A stretch of 64,000 nucleotides of DNA from Rhizobium binae (GTDB lineage: Bacteria > Pseudomonadota > Alphaproteobacteria > Rhizobiales > Rhizobiaceae): positions 4,142,001 through 4,206,000 of the forward strand of contig NZ_CP071604.1 of the NCBI RefSeq assembly GCF_017357225.1, given 5' to 3'. Shown here one piece after another: positions 9,669 to 18,916 of the stretch; position 1 is the stretch's first letter, and each line of letters starts with the position of its first letter. The translations under genes and the position numbers were made by a program. The notes under the pieces were generated by a model, which was not told the origin of the DNA, ran no database searches, and saw only the letters and a program-made list of their open reading frames with translations.

Positions 9669-10286
9669 TTAACAAAAACCGTTCTGCTTCAACAATTGAT
9701 AGGCCTGGATGACGGCGCGGAAACGCTCCTCCGAGCCGCGGTCGCCGCCATTCGCATCCGGATGGTGCTTCTTGACCAGTTCCTTGTAGCGGCTCTTGAT
9801 CTCCGCCGACGTCGCATTGGCATGCAGGCCCATCGTATCGAAGGCCTTGCTTTCCAGCGATTTCAGCTTGCGCGCCTGGGGAAAACGCGGCCCGCTGCCC
9901 TTGCCGCCCTCCTTGACGAACCCAAAGGGATCGCGAACGCGCGTATAGGCGCCGGAGCGCACTTCCGAATGCAGCGGACTGTCCTTCGCCGATTTGTTGA
10001 CGCCGACGGTCCATGTCGGCCGGTGGCCGGTGATCGCCTCTTTCTGGTATCGCGCGATCTCGCCGTCCGAAAGACCGGAGAAATAGTTATAGCCCTTGTT
10101 GTATTCCTTGACGTGCTCGAAACAGAACAAAAAGAACTGGCCTTCCGCATTGCGCCCGACGGGCGCGCGATGCGAACCTTTCTTGTCGCAGCCGTCCCAC
10201 TGACAGGTAGGCGGCGCCTCCTCTGCCTCCTGCTCGCGTTTGCGGCGTGTTCGGATGCGATCGAAATATTTGGAATCAAGTCTCAT
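9669..10286 (-). CDS. DnaJ-domain protein
   Basis: 205 residues from ATG 10286 (MRLDSKYFDRIRTRRKREQE); the upstream extension to 10520 is not conserved-looking. An N-terminal Cys-containing segment (CQWDGCDKKGSHRAPVG with a following FCFEHVKEYN) looks like a small C/H metal site. The C-terminus (about 140-205) is a J domain with helix II KSRYKELVKKHHPDANGG carrying the HPD motif. It should stimulate a DnaK ATPase, but the client is unknown. It is divergent from the bolA-like gene, with about 100 bases between starts. Confidence 0.85.
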   Translation of the reverse strand: MRLDSKYFDRIRTRRKREQEAEEAPPTCQWDGCDKKGSHRAPVGRNAEGQFFLFCFEHVKEYNKGYNYFSGLSDGEIARYQKEAITGHRPTWTVGVNKSAKDSPLHSEVRSGAYTRVRDPFGFVKEGGKGSGPRFPQARKLKSLESKAFDTMGLHANATSAEIKSRYKELVKKHHPDANGGDRGSEERFRAVIQAYQLLKQNGFC

Positions 10287-10388
10287 GGCGGCGCTAATTA
10301 TGGGGCTGTCGGCAGGCGACAACAAGAATTGACAAATGGGAATGTTGCTGGCTTGGTGGGAACCCCTTTCGCGCAACAGCAAGACCGG

Positions 10389-10673
10389 ATGATGACCCTC
10401 AGGACCCGCATCGAAGAAAAACTTGTCGACGCCTTCGCGCCCGAACGCCTGAGCGTCATCGACGAAAGCCACCTGCATGCCGGCCATCAGCCTGATATAT
10501 CTGGCACCGGCGAAACCCACATGCGGGTGAGGATCGTTTCGGCGAAATTTGCCGGCCTGTCACGGCTGGCGCGCCATCGCGCCATTACCGACCTGCTGAA
10601 ACCGGAACTCGATGCCGGCCTGCATGCGCTGGCCGTCGAACCGGCAGCGCCGGGCGAGGCGACGCGATGGTAG
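10389..10673 (+). CDS. bolA: BolA-family protein
   Basis: 94 residues starting at the first of two adjacent ATGs (10389 or 10392). The BolA fold is recognised from RTRIEEKLVDAFAPERLSVIDESHLHAGH, THMRVRIVSAKFAGLSRLARHRAITDLL and GLHALAVEP. BolA proteins bind monothiol glutaredoxins and Fe-S clusters and influence iron and stress responses. The conserved His of the H-x-x-R segment (LARHRAI) is present. It converges with the CNNM gene. Confidence 0.88.
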   Translation: MMTLRTRIEEKLVDAFAPERLSVIDESHLHAGHQPDISGTGETHMRVRIVSAKFAGLSRLARHRAITDLLKPELDAGLHALAVEPAAPGEATRW

Positions 10674-10717
10674 AACCGCAGCTTATATAGGAACCGGTTG
10701 CCTTCGCGCCAAGCCGA

Positions 10718-12028
10718 TCAGCCGGGCTTGGCGCCGCCTTCCCCGGCCGGACGGATGCGAAGCTTGGTGATGCGGTTCTTCTCCCGCTTCATGACGACGA
10801 AACGTTTGCCGTAAAAGGTGAAGGCCTGGCGCTCTTCCGGAATGGTCATCGATTCATGGATGACGAGGCCGGCGATCGTCGTCGCCTCCTCGTCGGGCAG
10901 GTTCCAGTCGAGCGCACGGTTCAGGTCGCGAATCGGCACGCCGCCGTCGACGACGACTGAACCATCCGCCTCCTGGCGCACACCCTGAATCTCGATGTCG
11001 TGCTCGTCGGAAATGTCGCCGACGATTTCCTCGAGAATATCCTCGAGCGTGACGATGCCTTGCACCTCGCCATATTCGTCGACGACGACAGCGAAATGCT
11101 GCTTGCGGCGCAGGAAGGCATTGAGCTGGTCTTCGAGGTTGGTGCTGTCGGGCACGAACCACGGCTTCTGCGCGATCTTGACGATATCGAGGTTCTGTGG
11201 CTCCATGTTCGGCTCGGCCAGTGCCCGCAGCAGATCCTTGGCGTGAACGACGCCGATGATGTTGTCGATCGTGCCGCGCCACAACGGCATGCGCGTATAG
11301 GGGCTTTCCAGGATGGCGCGCACCACCGCCTCCGGCGGGTCGTCGGCATTGATTGCCCGCATCTTGGTTCGGTGAACCATGATGTCGGAGAGTTCCAGCT
11401 CGCCGAGATCGAGCACGCCGCCGAGGCGATCGCGGTCGGCCTTGACCACCGATCCCTCGCGATGCAGCAGGTCGACGGCGCCGCGCAGCTCCTCATGCGC
11501 CGTCAGCATCGATATTTCCCGCGAGAGATTGATGCCGAACAGCGCCAGGATCCGCCGGACGATCGCATTGACGAAGGAGGAAACCGGTCCGACGACGGTG
11601 ACGAAGAGCTTGGCCGGCAGCGCGACGGCAAGTGCGAAGCGGTCGGGCGTCGAAATCGCCCAGCTCTTCGGCAGCACTTCCGCGAAAATGACCAGGATAA
11701 CGGTCATCGCCAGCGTCGCCAGAGCCACGCCGGAACTGCCGAACAACCCGAGAAACAGGCTGGTGGCGATCGAGGACGACAGGATATTGGCGAGATTATT
11801 GCCGATCAGCAGCGCGCCGATCAGCCGGTCACGCCGCTCGATCAGCTGGCGCACGAGCCCGGCGCGCTCGTCGCCGTTGACCTCAAGCGTATGGATGCGA
11901 CTGCGCGAAACGGCGGTCAGCGCAGTTTCCGAGCCGGAAAAGAAGGCGGACGTCAGCACGAGCGCCGTGATCGAAAGGATCTCCGGCCAATATGTCGCGA
12001 GAAATGCCAGAGCGCCTTCGACCGTCAT
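10718..12028 (-). CDS. CNNM/CorC-type (hemolysin-family) membrane protein
   Basis: 436 residues. The N-terminal DUF21 membrane domain (about 1-200, four hydrophobic segments including ITALVLTSAFFSGSETALTAVS) is followed by a CBS pair (about 215-340; FVPDSTNLEDQLNAFLRRKQHFAVVVDEYGEVQGIVTLEDILEEIVG spans the second CBS) and a C-terminal CorC_HlyC domain. The family is linked to Mg2+/Co2+ efflux; 'hemolysin' is a historical name. It is the last gene of the aroK-aroB unit: its ATG shares base 12028 with the aroB stop. Confidence 0.9.
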   Translation of the reverse strand: MTVEGALAFLATYWPEILSITALVLTSAFFSGSETALTAVSRSRIHTLEVNGDERAGLVRQLIERRDRLIGALLIGNNLANILSSSIATSLFLGLFGSSGVALATLAMTVILVIFAEVLPKSWAISTPDRFALAVALPAKLFVTVVGPVSSFVNAIVRRILALFGINLSREISMLTAHEELRGAVDLLHREGSVVKADRDRLGGVLDLGELELSDIMVHRTKMRAINADDPPEAVVRAILESPYTRMPLWRGTIDNIIGVVHAKDLLRALAEPNMEPQNLDIVKIAQKPWFVPDSTNLEDQLNAFLRRKQHFAVVVDEYGEVQGIVTLEDILEEIVGDISDEHDIEIQGVRQEADGSVVVDGGVPIRDLNRALDWNLPDEEATTIAGLVIHESMTIPEERQAFTFYGKRFVVMKREKNRITKLRIRPAGEGGAKPG

Positions 12029-13158
12029 CAGGGGTGTTTTTCCCGGAGAAAGCTGATCACCTCGGAGGCCGGAACGTCGTCGGCGACGAAGGACTGGCCG
12101 ATGCCGCGCGTCAGGATGAAGGTGAGCTTGCCGCCCTTGACCTTCTTGTCCTGCGCGATCGCATCCATCAGCCGCTCGGCCGGCGGAAGCTCGCCCGGAA
12201 TTTCGGACATCCGGGTCGGCAGGCCGACCGCCTGCAGATGCCGCTCGACGCGGCGCGCATCGTCAGGGCTGGCAAGGTTCATCCGTGCAGAGAATTCATG
12301 CGCCAGCACCATGCCGATCGAAACGCCCTCGCCGTGCACAAGGCGGCGGCTGTCATAGGCGGTCGCCGCTTCCAGTGCATGGCCGAAAGTGTGGCCGAGA
12401 TTGAGCAGTGCCCGGTGGCCGTTCTCCCGCTCGTCGGCAACGACCACATCGGCCTTTGCCTGGCAGCTCGCGGCGATCGCTTCGATGCGCGCCGCGCCAC
12501 CTGCAAAAACCGCCTTCCAGTTCGCTTCCAGCCAGGCGAAGAAATCCGGCTTGTCGATCAGACCGTATTTCGCCACCTCGGCGTAACCGGCGCGGAATTC
12601 ACGCTCGCTCAACGAATTCAGCACATCGGTATCGGCCAGAACCAGATCCGGCTGATGAAAAACGCCGATCAGGTTCTTGCCGTGGCGGGAATTGATGCCG
12701 GTCTTGCCGCCGACGGAAGAATCGACCTGCGCCAGCAGCGAGGTCGGCACCTGCACGAAACGCACGCCGCGACGCACGATGCCGGCGGCAAATCCTGAGA
12801 GATCGCCGATGACACCGCCGCCGAGCGCGATGACGCAGTCGTTGCGCTCGACGCGTGCTTCCAGCACCTTGTCGCAGGCGGTCACCAGATGCTCGAAACT
12901 CTTCGTCTTCTCGCCGGCCGGCAGCACGACCGCAGCCGAGGCGATACCTGCCGCATCGAGGCTGGCAACGAGGGCGTCGAGATAGAGCGGCGCGACATTT
13001 TCATCGGTGATGACAGCCGCCTTGCGGCCCTTGAGGCGCGAAGCGATCTCGGCGCCGGCCCGCGCGATCAGCCCCGGCCCGATCAGAATGTCGTAGGCGC
13101 GCTCGCCGAGCGGCACATGCACGGTCTGGGCGGCGGGAGCGGAGGTTATCGCATTCAT
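12028..13158 (-). CDS. aroB: 3-dehydroquinate synthase
   Basis: 376 residues. It converts DAHP to 3-dehydroquinate, step 2 of the shikimate pathway. The NAD-binding GGGVIGDLSGFAAGIVRRGV is near residue 100, followed by PTSLLAQVDSSVGGKTGIN and the metal-binding His residues in LNLGHTFGHALE and LVHGEGVSIGM. Normal length. The start overlaps the aroK stop by four bases (ATGA), a standard coupled arrangement in Rhizobiales. Confidence 0.96.
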   Translation of the reverse strand: MNAITSAPAAQTVHVPLGERAYDILIGPGLIARAGAEIASRLKGRKAAVITDENVAPLYLDALVASLDAAGIASAAVVLPAGEKTKSFEHLVTACDKVLEARVERNDCVIALGGGVIGDLSGFAAGIVRRGVRFVQVPTSLLAQVDSSVGGKTGINSRHGKNLIGVFHQPDLVLADTDVLNSLSEREFRAGYAEVAKYGLIDKPDFFAWLEANWKAVFAGGAARIEAIAASCQAKADVVVADERENGHRALLNLGHTFGHALEAATAYDSRRLVHGEGVSIGMVLAHEFSARMNLASPDDARRVERHLQAVGLPTRMSEIPGELPPAERLMDAIAQDKKVKGGKLTFILTRGIGQSFVADDVPASEVISFLREKHP

Positions 13159-13745
13159 GACGCTGGACTTTCTTTGCGAGATTCGATCACCGCCGTCAGC
13201 ACCTCATCGGCCATGATTTCCTTGCGCACATCGCGCGAGAGCACGGTAAGATCAGCCTGGGCGTAGATCGGATACCGTGCGTTCATCAGGTTTTCGAGCG
13301 TCTGCTTTGGATTTTCCGTCTTCAACAGCGGCCGCGTGTCGCGTTTGTTGACCCGTTCCCAGAGGACGTCGAGATCCGCCTTCAGCCAGACCGAAAGGCC
13401 GCCCCGCTTGATATGCCTGCGCGTTCGCTCGTTGACAAAGGCGCCGCCGCCGGTGGAGACGACGCGCGGACCGCTCTTCAGCAGACGCTTCATGACCCGC
13501 GTTTCCAGCGCCCGGAACTCGTCCTCGCCATAGGCGGCGAAGAGTTCGGCAATCGTCATGCGCGACACCCGCTCGATTTCGTGGTCGGTGTCGATGAAGG
13601 GAATGCCGAGCTGGCTGGCAACAATGCGCCCGACCGAGGATTTTCCCGCGCCCATCAGGCCGACCAGGATCAGATTGCGTGAACCGAGAGCGGCGCGAGC
13701 TCTGTCTTTCAGGCTGTCAGCAACGGTCAGCAGTGGTTCACTCAT
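13155..13745 (-). CDS. aroK: Shikimate kinase
   Basis: About 196 residues from ATG 13745; a GTG at 13757 gives four more residues and cannot be excluded. Walker A GLMGAGKSSVG, the shikimate-binding DTDHEIE and the glycine-rich STGGGAFV are all present. It phosphorylates shikimate at the 3-OH. It is the first gene of the aroK-aroB-CNNM operon, overlapping aroB by four bases. No additional fused domain is present. Confidence 0.95.
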   Translation of the reverse strand: MSEPLLTVADSLKDRARAALGSRNLILVGLMGAGKSSVGRIVASQLGIPFIDTDHEIERVSRMTIAELFAAYGEDEFRALETRVMKRLLKSGPRVVSTGGGAFVNERTRRHIKRGGLSVWLKADLDVLWERVNKRDTRPLLKTENPKQTLENLMNARYPIYAQADLTVLSRDVRKEIMADEVLTAVIESRKESPAS

Positions 13746-13838
13746 CGGTCCATTCACACTTTGTTTGCAAACCGTATCGACAAATGCAGGTGGAGCGTCA
13801 AGTCGCGGACAAGGGAATCACGGCATGAATACCGCTTC

Positions 13839-13866
13839 TTGCGCTTGCAGATACGCTTCTTATAAC
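13839..13866 (+). promoter_or_regulatory. Putative promoter of the small protein-xerD operon
   Basis: TTGCGC (13839-13844) and TATAAC (13861-13866) with a 16-base spacer lie just upstream of the 58-residue protein's ribosome site (AAGGAG). The -10 element is good and the -35 moderate. Confidence 0.4.
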
Positions 13867-13893
13867 AGAAGCAGAGCATGAAGGAGTTGCCGG

Positions 13894-14070
13894 ATGCCGA
13901 CCCTGTTCCGTTTTCTGTTCTTTTGCGCGATCCTCGCCGGGACGGTTTACGGAGCGATGTGGGCGCTCGTGACCTTCGTCGAGCCCGAGCCGCGTGACGT
14001 GACGATCCGCATTCCGTCCGAGCGGGTCAATCCGCCGGCGACCGGCACGATCAACACCACCGGGAAGTGA
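13894..14070 (+). CDS. Small single-pass membrane protein upstream of xerD
   Basis: 58 residues, ATG at 13894 with AAGGAG upstream. One hydrophobic helix ([25 protein letters not shown] by position 5-29) is followed by a short polar tail rich in Pro/Thr, [18 protein letters not shown]. It is probably an inner-membrane protein with a periplasmic tail. The gene ends five bases before xerD and looks co-transcribed. I recall similar short genes upstream of rhizobial xerD; function is unknown. Confidence 0.7.
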   Translation: MPTLFRFLFFCAILAGTVYGAMWALVTFVEPEPRDVTIRIPSERVNPPATGTINTTGK

Positions 14071-14075
14071 GCGAC

Positions 14076-15029
14076 ATGAGGGATCTCGGCCGCGTCCATG
14101 TGGAATCCTTCCTGGAAATGATGAGCGCCGAACGCGGTGCCGCCGCCAACACGCTGCAATCCTATGAGCGCGACCTCGATGACATCAGGTCCTTCCTGAA
14201 CGGCCGCAGCATAAGGCTGATCGAAGCCGCCTCCGCCGATCTTTCCGCCTATCTCACCTCGCTCGCCAGCCAAGGCTTCAAGCCCTCCTCGCAGGCGCGC
14301 CGGCTTGCGGCCATGAGGCAGTTCTACAAGTTCCTCTACGCCGAAGGCATTCGAACCGACGACCCCACCGGCGTGCTCGACGCGCCGAAGAAAGGCCGGC
14401 CGCTGCCGAAGACGATGGGGGTCGACGAGGTCGGCAGGCTGCTTTCTCAAGCGCAGAACGAGGCCGACGATCCGGCCCCTGGCCAGTTGCAGCGCCTGCG
14501 CATGCTGGCGCTGCTGGAACTGCTCTATGCCACCGGCATGCGCGTCAGCGAGCTCGTCTCGCTTCCCGCCCGCGTCCTCGACCAGGAGGGACGCTTCCTG
14601 ATGATCCGCGGCAAGGGCAACAAGGAGCGGCTGGTGCCGTTGTCACAATCGGCGATCAGAGCCCTGAAGTCCTATGGCCGGCTGCTGGCGGCCGAAAATG
14701 CCGCGGCGAAGGAGCCGCAGGAGAGCCCTTGGCTGTTTCCGGCCGCCTCGAAGGAGGGCTACCTGCCGCGCCAGGTTTTTGCGCGAGACCTGAAAAACCT
14801 TGCGATCCGCGCCGGCCTGACGCCGTCGCTGATCTCGCCGCACGTCATGCGCCACGCCTTTGCCAGCCATCTGCTCGCCAACGGCGCCGATCTGCGCGTC
14901 GTGCAGGAACTCCTCGGTCATTCGGACATTTCGACCACACAGATCTACACACATGTGCTCGAAGAGAGGCTCCAGCAGCTCGTCCAGACGCATCACCCCC
15001 TTGCCAAACAGGCGAAAAAGCACGAATAG
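14076..15029 (+). CDS. xerD: Site-specific tyrosine recombinase XerD
   Basis: 317 residues from ATG 14076, which has GGGAAG at a good spacing; a GTG at 14067 overlapping the previous stop (GTGA) is an alternative. The SAM-like N-terminal domain (about 5-90) is followed by the catalytic domain with Arg in [12 protein letters not shown], Lys in the beta-hairpin [23 protein letters not shown] (HxxR), LGHSDIS and the nucleophile Tyr in TQIYTHV. It resolves chromosome dimers at dif with XerC. Located upstream of accA. Confidence 0.95.
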   Translation: MRDLGRVHVESFLEMMSAERGAAANTLQSYERDLDDIRSFLNGRSIRLIEAASADLSAYLTSLASQGFKPSSQARRLAAMRQFYKFLYAEGIRTDDPTGVLDAPKKGRPLPKTMGVDEVGRLLSQAQNEADDPAPGQLQRLRMLALLELLYATGMRVSELVSLPARVLDQEGRFLMIRGKGNKERLVPLSQSAIRALKSYGRLLAAENAAAKEPQESPWLFPAASKEGYLPRQVFARDLKNLAIRAGLTPSLISPHVMRHAFASHLLANGADLRVVQELLGHSDISTTQIYTHVLEERLQQLVQTHHPLAKQAKKHE

Positions 15030-15091
15030 GACCGGCGACAAGGGGCGGAGCCAGGAAAACGCCCCGGGCACAAGGAACGGAAACGCACCTC

Positions 15092-16045
15092 ATGCACAAT
15101 TATCTCGACTTCGAAAAGCCGATCTCCGACCTCGAAGGCAAGATCATCGAGCTGAAGAAGCTCGCAACGGAAGACGAGAGCATCGACACCACCGATGAAA
15201 TCGGCCGGCTGGAGGTTCGCGTCCGTGAGGCGATCGTCGAAATCTATTCCAAGCTCAATGCCTGGCAGAAGACGCAGGTCGCGCGCCACCCGCAGCGACC
15301 GCATTTCGTCGATTACGCCAAGACCCTGTTCCAGGAATTCACGCCGCTGGCCGGCGACCGCAAGTTTTCCGAGGATGCCGCGATCCAGGCGGGTCTTGCC
15401 CGCTTCCGCGGCCAGCCGGTCGCCGTCATCGGCCAGGAAAAAGGCAACGACACCAAGTCCCGCCTGAAACACAATTTCGGCAGCCCCCGCCCGGAGGGAT
15501 ACCGCAAGGCGATCCGCATCCTTGAGATGGCCGATCGTTTCGGCCTGCCGGTGATTTCGCTGGTGGATACGGCCGGCGCCTATCCCGGCGTCGGCGCCGA
15601 AGAGCGCGGCCAGGCCGAGGCGATCGCCCGCTCGACGGAAATGTGCCTCGGCGTCAAGGTTCCCCTCGTTTCCGTCGTCATCGGCGAAGGCGGCTCGGGC
15701 GGCGCGATCGCGATCGCCACCGGCAACAAGGTCTATATGCTCGAGCATTCGATCTACAGCGTCATCTCGCCGGAGGGCGCCGCTTCCATTCTCTGGCGCG
15801 ATTCGACGCGCGCCCGGGAAGCGGCGACCAACATGAAGATCACCGCCGAAGACCTGAAATCGCTCGGCGTCATCGATGGTATCATTTCCGAGCCGCTCGG
15901 CGGCGCGCATCGCGATCCCGACAGCGTCATTGCCGCAACCGGCGATGTGATCGCCAATGCGCTGGCCGAAATGGCATCCCGCTCGGGCGAGCAATTGCGC
16001 AATGAACGGCGCCAGAAATTCCTCAATATGGGCCGGAATCTGTAA
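15092..16045 (+). CDS. accA: Acetyl-CoA carboxylase carboxyltransferase subunit alpha
   Basis: 317 residues starting [19 protein letters not shown] coiled N-terminal segment (about 8-60) precedes the crotonase-like core, with [35 protein letters not shown] and [11 protein letters not shown], which line the acetyl-CoA and oxyanion sites. With AccD it transfers CO2 from biotin to acetyl-CoA for fatty acid synthesis. 62 bases follow the xerD stop; the longer frame reading back into xerD is not used. Confidence 0.97.
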   Translation: MHNYLDFEKPISDLEGKIIELKKLATEDESIDTTDEIGRLEVRVREAIVEIYSKLNAWQKTQVARHPQRPHFVDYAKTLFQEFTPLAGDRKFSEDAAIQAGLARFRGQPVAVIGQEKGNDTKSRLKHNFGSPRPEGYRKAIRILEMADRFGLPVISLVDTAGAYPGVGAEERGQAEAIARSTEMCLGVKVPLVSVVIGEGGSGGAIAIATGNKVYMLEHSIYSVISPEGAASILWRDSTRAREAATNMKITAEDLKSLGVIDGIISEPLGGAHRDPDSVIAATGDVIANALAEMASRSGEQLRNERRQKFLNMGRNL

Positions 16046-16241
16046 GCTCAAGCTGCAGCTCTTTGCGGATTGAGGCCAAACCTTGGCCACATTGATGTTA
16101 TTTCTGACATCTGCGCTTGCGGGGGCGTTCCTCACACGTCATAGGCTGGTAAGGATTTGTGAAGTATAAGCCGCTTATGATTCTGCCTCGTGCCAGGACT
16201 CCTTAGGCGACCGGGTCGCACTTCTTTATGGGCTAGTTTGG

Positions 16242-17468
16242 ATGCGCATACGTCATTTTGCCTATGTTTCACTCATCGCGCTGGCGCTGACCGGCTGCAA
16301 TGATGCGCTGGAAACCGCGCAAGTCGACCTTTCCAAGGTCAAGAACAAGGTCGAGCAGCCGCTTCCTCCGCATATTCTCGCCGCCATGTCCGCCAAGGGA
16401 ATGGACCGCAATTCGCCGATCATGATCCGCATCTTCAAGGAAGAGGGCGCCATGGAGATCTGGAAGGCGAAGACCGACAACCGCTTCGACAAGATTGCCG
16501 ACTACAAGATCTGCGCCTGGTCCGGCCGTCTCGGTCCGAAGGTCAAGACCGGCGACCGGCAGGCGCCGGAAGGTTTCTACGAGCTGACACGCGCCAATCT
16601 GAACCCCAACTCGAAATATTATCTGGCAATCAACACCGGTTTCCCGAACCGCTACGACGCAGCGAACGGCCGCACCGGCTCTGATCTGATGATCCATGGC
16701 GCCTGCTCGTCCTCCGGCTGCTATTCGATGACCGACCAGCAGGTGCTGGAGATCTATGCCTTCGCCCGCGACGCCTTCAAGGGCGGCCAGGCGACCGTGC
16801 AGCTGCAGGCCTTCCCCTTCCGCATGACGGCCGAAAACATGGTCAAGCATCGCCTCGACAGCAATTACGACTTCTGGAAAATGCTGAAGGTCGGCTATGA
16901 CAATTTCGAAGTTACGAAGCGCCCGCCCGAGGTGAACGTCTGCGAGAAGAAATACGTCTTCAATCAGCAGGTCACCGATGGCGGCGCCTTCAATGCCGCC
17001 GGCAAATGCCCTGCCATGTCGACGCCGCCGGCGCTGGCGGCCGCGCTGGCGTCCTACGGCAAGACCTATGATGCCGACTATGCCAAGGCGATGAGCAAAT
17101 ATGACGGCATGGCCTGGTACGATCCGTCCGAAGCCGAGCGCAAGGCGGTGGTCGCCAAGCTGCGCAAGGGCCGCGAGCTGGCCTTCGCCCCGACCGGCAC
17201 CTCGCTGGAAGCCGGCCGCATGGTCAAGGTCGCCGAACTCGAGGACCTGATGGCCAAGCGCACGGCCCAGAGCCTCACCGCCAAGACCGCGCCGGGCGCG
17301 GCCCCCGCAGCCCCTGCCCAGCCGCAGGCAGTGGCCGTCGCTGCCGCCACCCCGGCGGTGGTGCCTGTGCCGACCCAGAACCCGCTGGCCTTTGCCGCGC
17401 CCGAATCGCAGGAAACGGCGGAAGCCGCGGCAAAGAAGCCGTTCTGGAAATTCTGGGCACGGAACTGA
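16242..17468 (+). CDS. L,D-transpeptidase (YkuD) lipoprotein
   Basis: 408 residues. A lipoprotein signal ends in the lipobox LTGC (Cys near residue 19). The YkuD catalytic domain (about 45-190) contains the active-site motif IHGACSSSGCYSM, where the nucleophile is the Cys before YSM. The C-terminal third is low-complexity Ala/Pro-rich, then ends KPFWKFWARN. It should form 3-3 crosslinks or attach proteins to peptidoglycan in the periplasm. Rhizobiales rely heavily on such enzymes. It is followed after 5 bases by tusA. Confidence 0.9.
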   Translation: MRIRHFAYVSLIALALTGCNDALETAQVDLSKVKNKVEQPLPPHILAAMSAKGMDRNSPIMIRIFKEEGAMEIWKAKTDNRFDKIADYKICAWSGRLGPKVKTGDRQAPEGFYELTRANLNPNSKYYLAINTGFPNRYDAANGRTGSDLMIHGACSSSGCYSMTDQQVLEIYAFARDAFKGGQATVQLQAFPFRMTAENMVKHRLDSNYDFWKMLKVGYDNFEVTKRPPEVNVCEKKYVFNQQVTDGGAFNAAGKCPAMSTPPALAAALASYGKTYDADYAKAMSKYDGMAWYDPSEAERKAVVAKLRKGRELAFAPTGTSLEAGRMVKVAELEDLMAKRTAQSLTAKTAPGAAPAAPAQPQAVAVAAATPAVVPVPTQNPLAFAAPESQETAEAAAKKPFWKFWARN

Positions 17469-17473
17469 ACGGC

Positions 17474-17698
17474 TTGAACCCCGTTCTCTACGATCTTCGC
17501 GGCTTGAAATGCCCACTTCCTGTGATGAAGACACGCAAGAAGCTTGCCGCCATGGCAAGCGGCGCCCTCATTCGCGTCGACACCACCGATCCGATGGCTG
17601 TGATCGACATGCCGCATTTCTGCAATGAGGACGGCCACGAACTGGTCGAGGCCGAAAAGACCGAAGACGGCCACCGCTTCCTGATCCGCAAGCGTTAA
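17474..17698 (+). CDS. TusA-family sulfur carrier protein
   Basis: 74 residues from a TTG start at 17474; no in-frame ATG precedes the conserved motif. The TusA signature LRGLKCPLPVMKTRK contains the active Cys at about residue 13 and is followed by the DTTDPMAVIDMPHFC core. It probably relays persulfide sulfur, for example in tRNA thiolation. The stop overlaps the stop of the convergent CobW-family gene (shared TTAA at 17695-17698). Confidence 0.88.
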   Translation: MNPVLYDLRGLKCPLPVMKTRKKLAAMASGALIRVDTTDPMAVIDMPHFCNEDGHELVEAEKTEDGHRFLIRKR

Positions 17699-18897
17699 AT
17701 TCTCAAGCCGGGAATGGCGAGCGGGTTGTCCGACAGCGCCGCACGATCCGGCCTGTCGACGCGCGGCTTGCCGAGGAAGGCGTCGAACAGATCCTTGACG
17801 AAGGCTTCCGGCAGGCCCCTGGTGATCAGCACCATGCGCGTGCGCCGGTCGCTGGGATCCGGCCAGGCGGCAAGCCGCACCGGCGGATGGAAGATGCTCT
17901 GGACACCGTGCAGCACCAACGGCCGTTCCGGCCGGTCGGAGACGGAAACGATCGCCTTCATCCGCAGCAGCTTCTCGCCATGGGCCGAGCGCAGGAGATC
18001 GATGAACATCTCGAGCGCCATCGGATCGATCGGTTTTTCCTCGATGATCGAAAAAGACCGGATCGAGGCATCGTGCCGATTGACGTCGTGGGCGTGCTGG
18101 TGCGCGTGATGATCATGATGGTGGTGGCCGTGGTGACCGCCAGGGTGATCATGATCGTGATCGTGATCATGATCATGATGGTGATCGTCATCATGATCGT
18201 GGTCGTGGCTGTGTTGCGCCTCGTGCGCATCCTCATCGCGCAGCCAGCGGCCGACATCGGCGATCTTCGTCGCCGGATCGTAGAGCCCGTTCACCAGCAC
18301 CTCGGCGCTGCCGGCGACCGCGCTGTCGGCATCCATCATCGCCGCGCGCGGATTGAGCGCCCGCAGGCGCTGTTCCAGCCCGGTCGTTGCGCCGGCCATC
18401 GATTTCTTCGAGACGATCAGCCGGTCGGCGACGGCCGCCTGCTTGCGCGCTTCCTCGTGATTGTCGAGCGTCTGCAGCCCATTGACCGCATCGACGACGG
18501 TGACGACGCCGTCGAGCTCGAAATTCGTGGCAATGACCGGATTGCCCATGATCGCCTGCATCACCGGGGCAGGATCGGCAAGGCCGGTCGTTTCGATAAC
18601 GACGCGCTTCACCGGCTTGACGCGCCCCGTCTGCACCGCGTCCATCAGGTTGGCCAGCGTATCGACAAGTTCGCCGCGCACGGTGCAGCACAGGCAGCCG
18701 TCGGAGAGTTCGATGATCGAATCGCCGGAGCTTTCGACCAGCAGATGATCGATGCCGACATCGCCGAATTCATTGATGATGACGGCGGCATCCTTCATCG
18801 CGGGGTCTTTGAGGATGCGGTTGAGCAGCGTCGATTTGCCGGCGCCGAGAAAGCCGGTCAGGATGGTGACCGGAATCCTGTCGTTGAGGGCGCTCAT
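17695..18897 (-). CDS. CobW/COG0523-family GTPase with His-rich metal-binding tract
   Basis: 400 residues. The G-domain has Walker A GFLGAGKST at the start, CxCC-type metal motif DGCLCCTVRGEL near residue 60, ETTGLADPAP and a VTVVDAVNG switch. A roughly 50-residue His/Asp tract (about 225-275) precedes the C-terminal CobW_C domain. Members chaperone zinc, cobalt or nitrile-hydratase metals. Although cobS/cobT are in the window, it lies 8 kb away and is not in their operon, so a role in B12 synthesis is not assumed. Metal specificity is unknown. Confidence 0.9.
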   Translation of the reverse strand: MSALNDRIPVTILTGFLGAGKSTLLNRILKDPAMKDAAVIINEFGDVGIDHLLVESSGDSIIELSDGCLCCTVRGELVDTLANLMDAVQTGRVKPVKRVVIETTGLADPAPVMQAIMGNPVIATNFELDGVVTVVDAVNGLQTLDNHEEARKQAAVADRLIVSKKSMAGATTGLEQRLRALNPRAAMMDADSAVAGSAEVLVNGLYDPATKIADVGRWLRDEDAHEAQHSHDHDHDDDHHHDHDHDHDHDHPGGHHGHHHHDHHAHQHAHDVNRHDASIRSFSIIEEKPIDPMALEMFIDLLRSAHGEKLLRMKAIVSVSDRPERPLVLHGVQSIFHPPVRLAAWPDPSDRRTRMVLITRGLPEAFVKDLFDAFLGKPRVDRPDRAALSDNPLAIPGLRI

Positions 18898-18916
18898 CTC
18901 GTTTGACCTTGGCAGT

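Noticed and set aside
18095..18215. Hexamer-rich stretch as a non-coding microsatellite
   Set aside because: It lies in frame inside a complete CobW-family gene and encodes a His/Asp metal-binding tract known in this family.
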